From Coturnix japonica (lineage: Eukaryota; Chordata; Aves; Galliformes; Phasianidae), in assembly GCF_001577835.2 (NCBI RefSeq), contig NC_029518.1:48889640-48953639 (forward strand): 64,000 bases of DNA, in the 5' to 3' direction. Both the position numbers and the translations under genes were made by a program. Below are positions 62,132 to 64,000 of the stretch, in pieces (position 1 is the first letter of the stretch; the number at the start of each line of letters is the position of its first letter). The notes under the pieces are model-generated. The model was given only the letters and a program-made list of their open reading frames with translations, was not told where the DNA came from and did no database searches.

Positions 62132-62840
62132 GAATCACAGAATAATAGGGGTTGGAAGGGACCTCTAGAGATCATCGAGTCCAACCCCCTTGCCAAAGCA
62201 GGTTCCCTACACCATGTCACACAGGTAGGCGTCCAGGCGGGTCTTGATTATCTCCAGAGAAGGAGATTCCACAACCCCCCTGGGCAGCCTGTTCCAGTGC
62301 TCCGTCACCCTCACCATAAAGAAGCTCTTGTGCACATTCATGCGGAACTTCCTATGCTCCAGTTTGTGGCTGTTTCCCCTTGTCCTGTCTCCACACACTG
62401 CTGAAAAGGGTCAGTACTTTGCCCCCCACACCTCAGCTATTTATAGACTTGGATCAGGTCCCCTCTCAGTCTTCTTTTCTCAAGGCTAAACAGACCCAGT
62501 TCACTCAGCCTTTCTTCATAGGGGAGATGCTCCAGGCCCTTCACCATCTTTGTGGCCCCTGTTGATCTCTTTCCAAGAGATCCCTGTCTTTTTTGTACTG
62601 GGGAGCCCAGAACTGGACACAGTATTCCAGATGAGGCCTTACCAGGGCAAAGTAGAGGGGGAGGATCACCTCCCTCGACCTGCTGGTGACATTTTCTTTA
62701 ATGCACCCCAGAATGCAAATGGCCTTTTTGGCCACAAGGGTACACTGCTGGCTCATGGTCAATCTGTCGTCCACCAGGACGCCTAGATCCCTCTCTGTAC
62801 AGCTCCTCTCCAGCAGGTCTTCCCCCAACCTCTACTGGTG
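62132..62840 (-). repeat. CR1 LINE fragment, about 0.7 kb
   Basis: It begins 'gaatcacagaataatagggg', 'ggacctctagagatcatcga'. Minus-strand frames read [37 protein letters not shown] (62828-62541) and [19 protein letters not shown] (62398-62207). It is of the same subfamily as 52191-52738 but reaches about 150 bp further towards its 5' end. It lies antisense to REPS1. Confidence 0.93.
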
Positions 62841-63124
62841 CATGCAGTAATTCCAGAATATAGGTTATTCTTTCTACTTTTCCTGAGCTTTTTAATCTGA
62901 AATAGACCCTTAGTTCATTTTTCAGTGTATTGTTTGTTCTTTATTACATCATTATGGTCAGTATGCACAGGAGAATTGTAGAACTGTGTACAAAGTATGG
63001 AAGCAGAAGTGTATTCATACGGTCTGCTTTAACTTCAATTTTCAGGCTTATGTGAAAACTTGTTTTGCAACCCTGGTGCATGGCTCATACGATATAATCC
63101 CTGATCCTTGGTTTATTTAAATAT

Positions 63125-63322
63125 AGGAGAAAACTTTCTTACTGCAAGGGTGGTTGAACAAGGGAAGAGGTGGACTCTGTAGAGTCACACTATATGTCCT
63201 TGAAAGTACTCAAGACCCAGCTGTACATGTTCCTAAGCAAAACGCTGTAGCTTTGAGTCAGGGTGGTTGGTCTGGGTGATCTCCAGATGCTCTCTCCAAG
63301 CTCAGCTATTCTGTGGTTCTAG
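63125..63322 (+). repeat. CR1 LINE 3' fragment, old
   Basis: The blocks 'gaaaactttcttactgcaag', 'aagtactcaagacccagctg' and 'ggtctgggtgatctccagat' keep the order of a CR1 3' region, but the tail is reduced to 'tattctgtggttct'. It is diverged and probably old. Confidence 0.7.
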
Positions 63323-64000
63323 GCAGGGCTTCTTTGTGTTTATGATTTTTTATTTTTTTTAAAAAAAGCTTTATACTGATGATTTGGCTACTAGAATACC
63401 TCAAATTAAGAAACTGCATATGAAATTGAGTTCAAAATGTGTATTCGGGATCCCAGTTCTGCTTCTTTCTTAATATCGGTATGTAATTTATGTATATAAA
63501 TACAAAGTTATTATTTATGTATGTGCATATTTTAGTGGATAGTAAACTTGAGTTATCACCCTAGTTTAGTTGATGTGATACAGAAGGCCTGGCAATGAGC
63601 TTGTTCACTCCCTCTCCATCCACTGTTCGTGTTGTCACTGCCAATCTTGAAAAGTTGCCTCAGACTTGCTCCTTATAACTTTCTTTTATGGAATGGTTAG
63701 TACTTGAGTAACTCTGTCCAAGCACTTGAAAGATGGTTTTTAAATCTTTACTACGTAGGTGGCATGTATCTTACTTCCTTACTTCTCTTATTCCTTACCA
63801 TTGAAGAAGTTATAAATGGTTGTGCTTTTATATAAATAAAGTTTGCAGATTGTGGGCTTGATTTGCCTTGCAAAACAGCCTCGGGGCAAGGGACTGTGAT
63901 AATCTTGAGGACTTTTCCAGAAAGCATGTCTGAGTTGTGAAAAGTACATTTTAACACATTTGATAGAGATGTGATTTGTTCCACTTCACTTGGAATTTTA

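Larger units (their letters stand above)
49169..64000 (+). other. REPS1: REPS1 intron 1 (partial)
   Basis: All sequence right of the exon 1 donor is inferred to be intron 1, because nothing resembling the next coding block of REPS1 (an EH-domain continuation) was seen. Its content is at least six CR1 fragments, one tRNA-like SINE, one LTR-type fossil with a nested CR1, small inverted repeats and otherwise ordinary AT-rich DNA. Confidence 0.72.

Noticed and set aside
49169-64000. REPS1 exon 2 inside the window
   Set aside because: No frame resembling the continuation of the first EH domain with flanking splice sites was seen.
1-64000. CRISPR arrays, operons, bacterial or phage systems
   Set aside because: The window has spliced vertebrate genes, CpG islands and avian repeats; short repeats present are microsatellites and CR1 tails, not spaced repeat arrays.

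Overview
This is vertebrate nuclear DNA, almost certainly from a bird and probably a galliform. The window carries many 5'-truncated CR1 LINE fragments with the typical avian CR1 3' end, and one copy of a mariner that I recognise as the Galluhop type described from chicken. It also holds three genes that are neighbours on human 6q24.1: HECA, ABRACL and REPS1. Gene density is low. Most of the 64 kb is intron or intergenic DNA, with small coding exons inside three CpG islands.

Layout. Positions 1-9193 are the start of HECA intron 1 (minus strand); the later HECA exons lie left of the window. HECA coding exon 1 (9194-9420) sits in a large CpG island (about 8700-9950). About 20 kb of intergenic DNA follows, with CR1 fragments and simple repeats but no gene I can support. 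ABRACL is complete on the minus strand. Its poly(A) signal is near 30430, its coding exons are 30755-30939 and 31844-31904, and a non-coding first exon ends at a strong donor at 32990 inside a second CpG island. About 15 kb of intergenic DNA follows, holding a decayed mariner (37609-38656) and several CR1 fragments. REPS1 begins on the plus strand in a third CpG island; coding exon 1 is 49016-49168, and the rest of the window is REPS1 intron 1.

The three genes are independent host genes, not an operon. HECA encodes the headcase homologue, a regulator of cell cycle and differentiation. ABRACL is an 81-residue costars-family protein linked to actin and cell motility. REPS1 is an EH-domain adaptor of the RALBP1/endocytosis pathway. 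Gene order and relative orientation (HECA and ABRACL co-directional, ABRACL and REPS1 divergent) match the human locus.

The points most worth checking are: a one-base frame disagreement inside HECA exon 1; two CR1 pairs in opposite orientation on either side of REPS1 exon 1; a double tRNA-like SINE with a CR1-derived tail in REPS1 intron 1; an internally deleted Galluhop-type mariner; and an LTR-type fossil with a CR1 nested in it. I found no evidence of an unknown multi-gene system. Family names for repeats and genes come from recognition of sequence, not from a database search.
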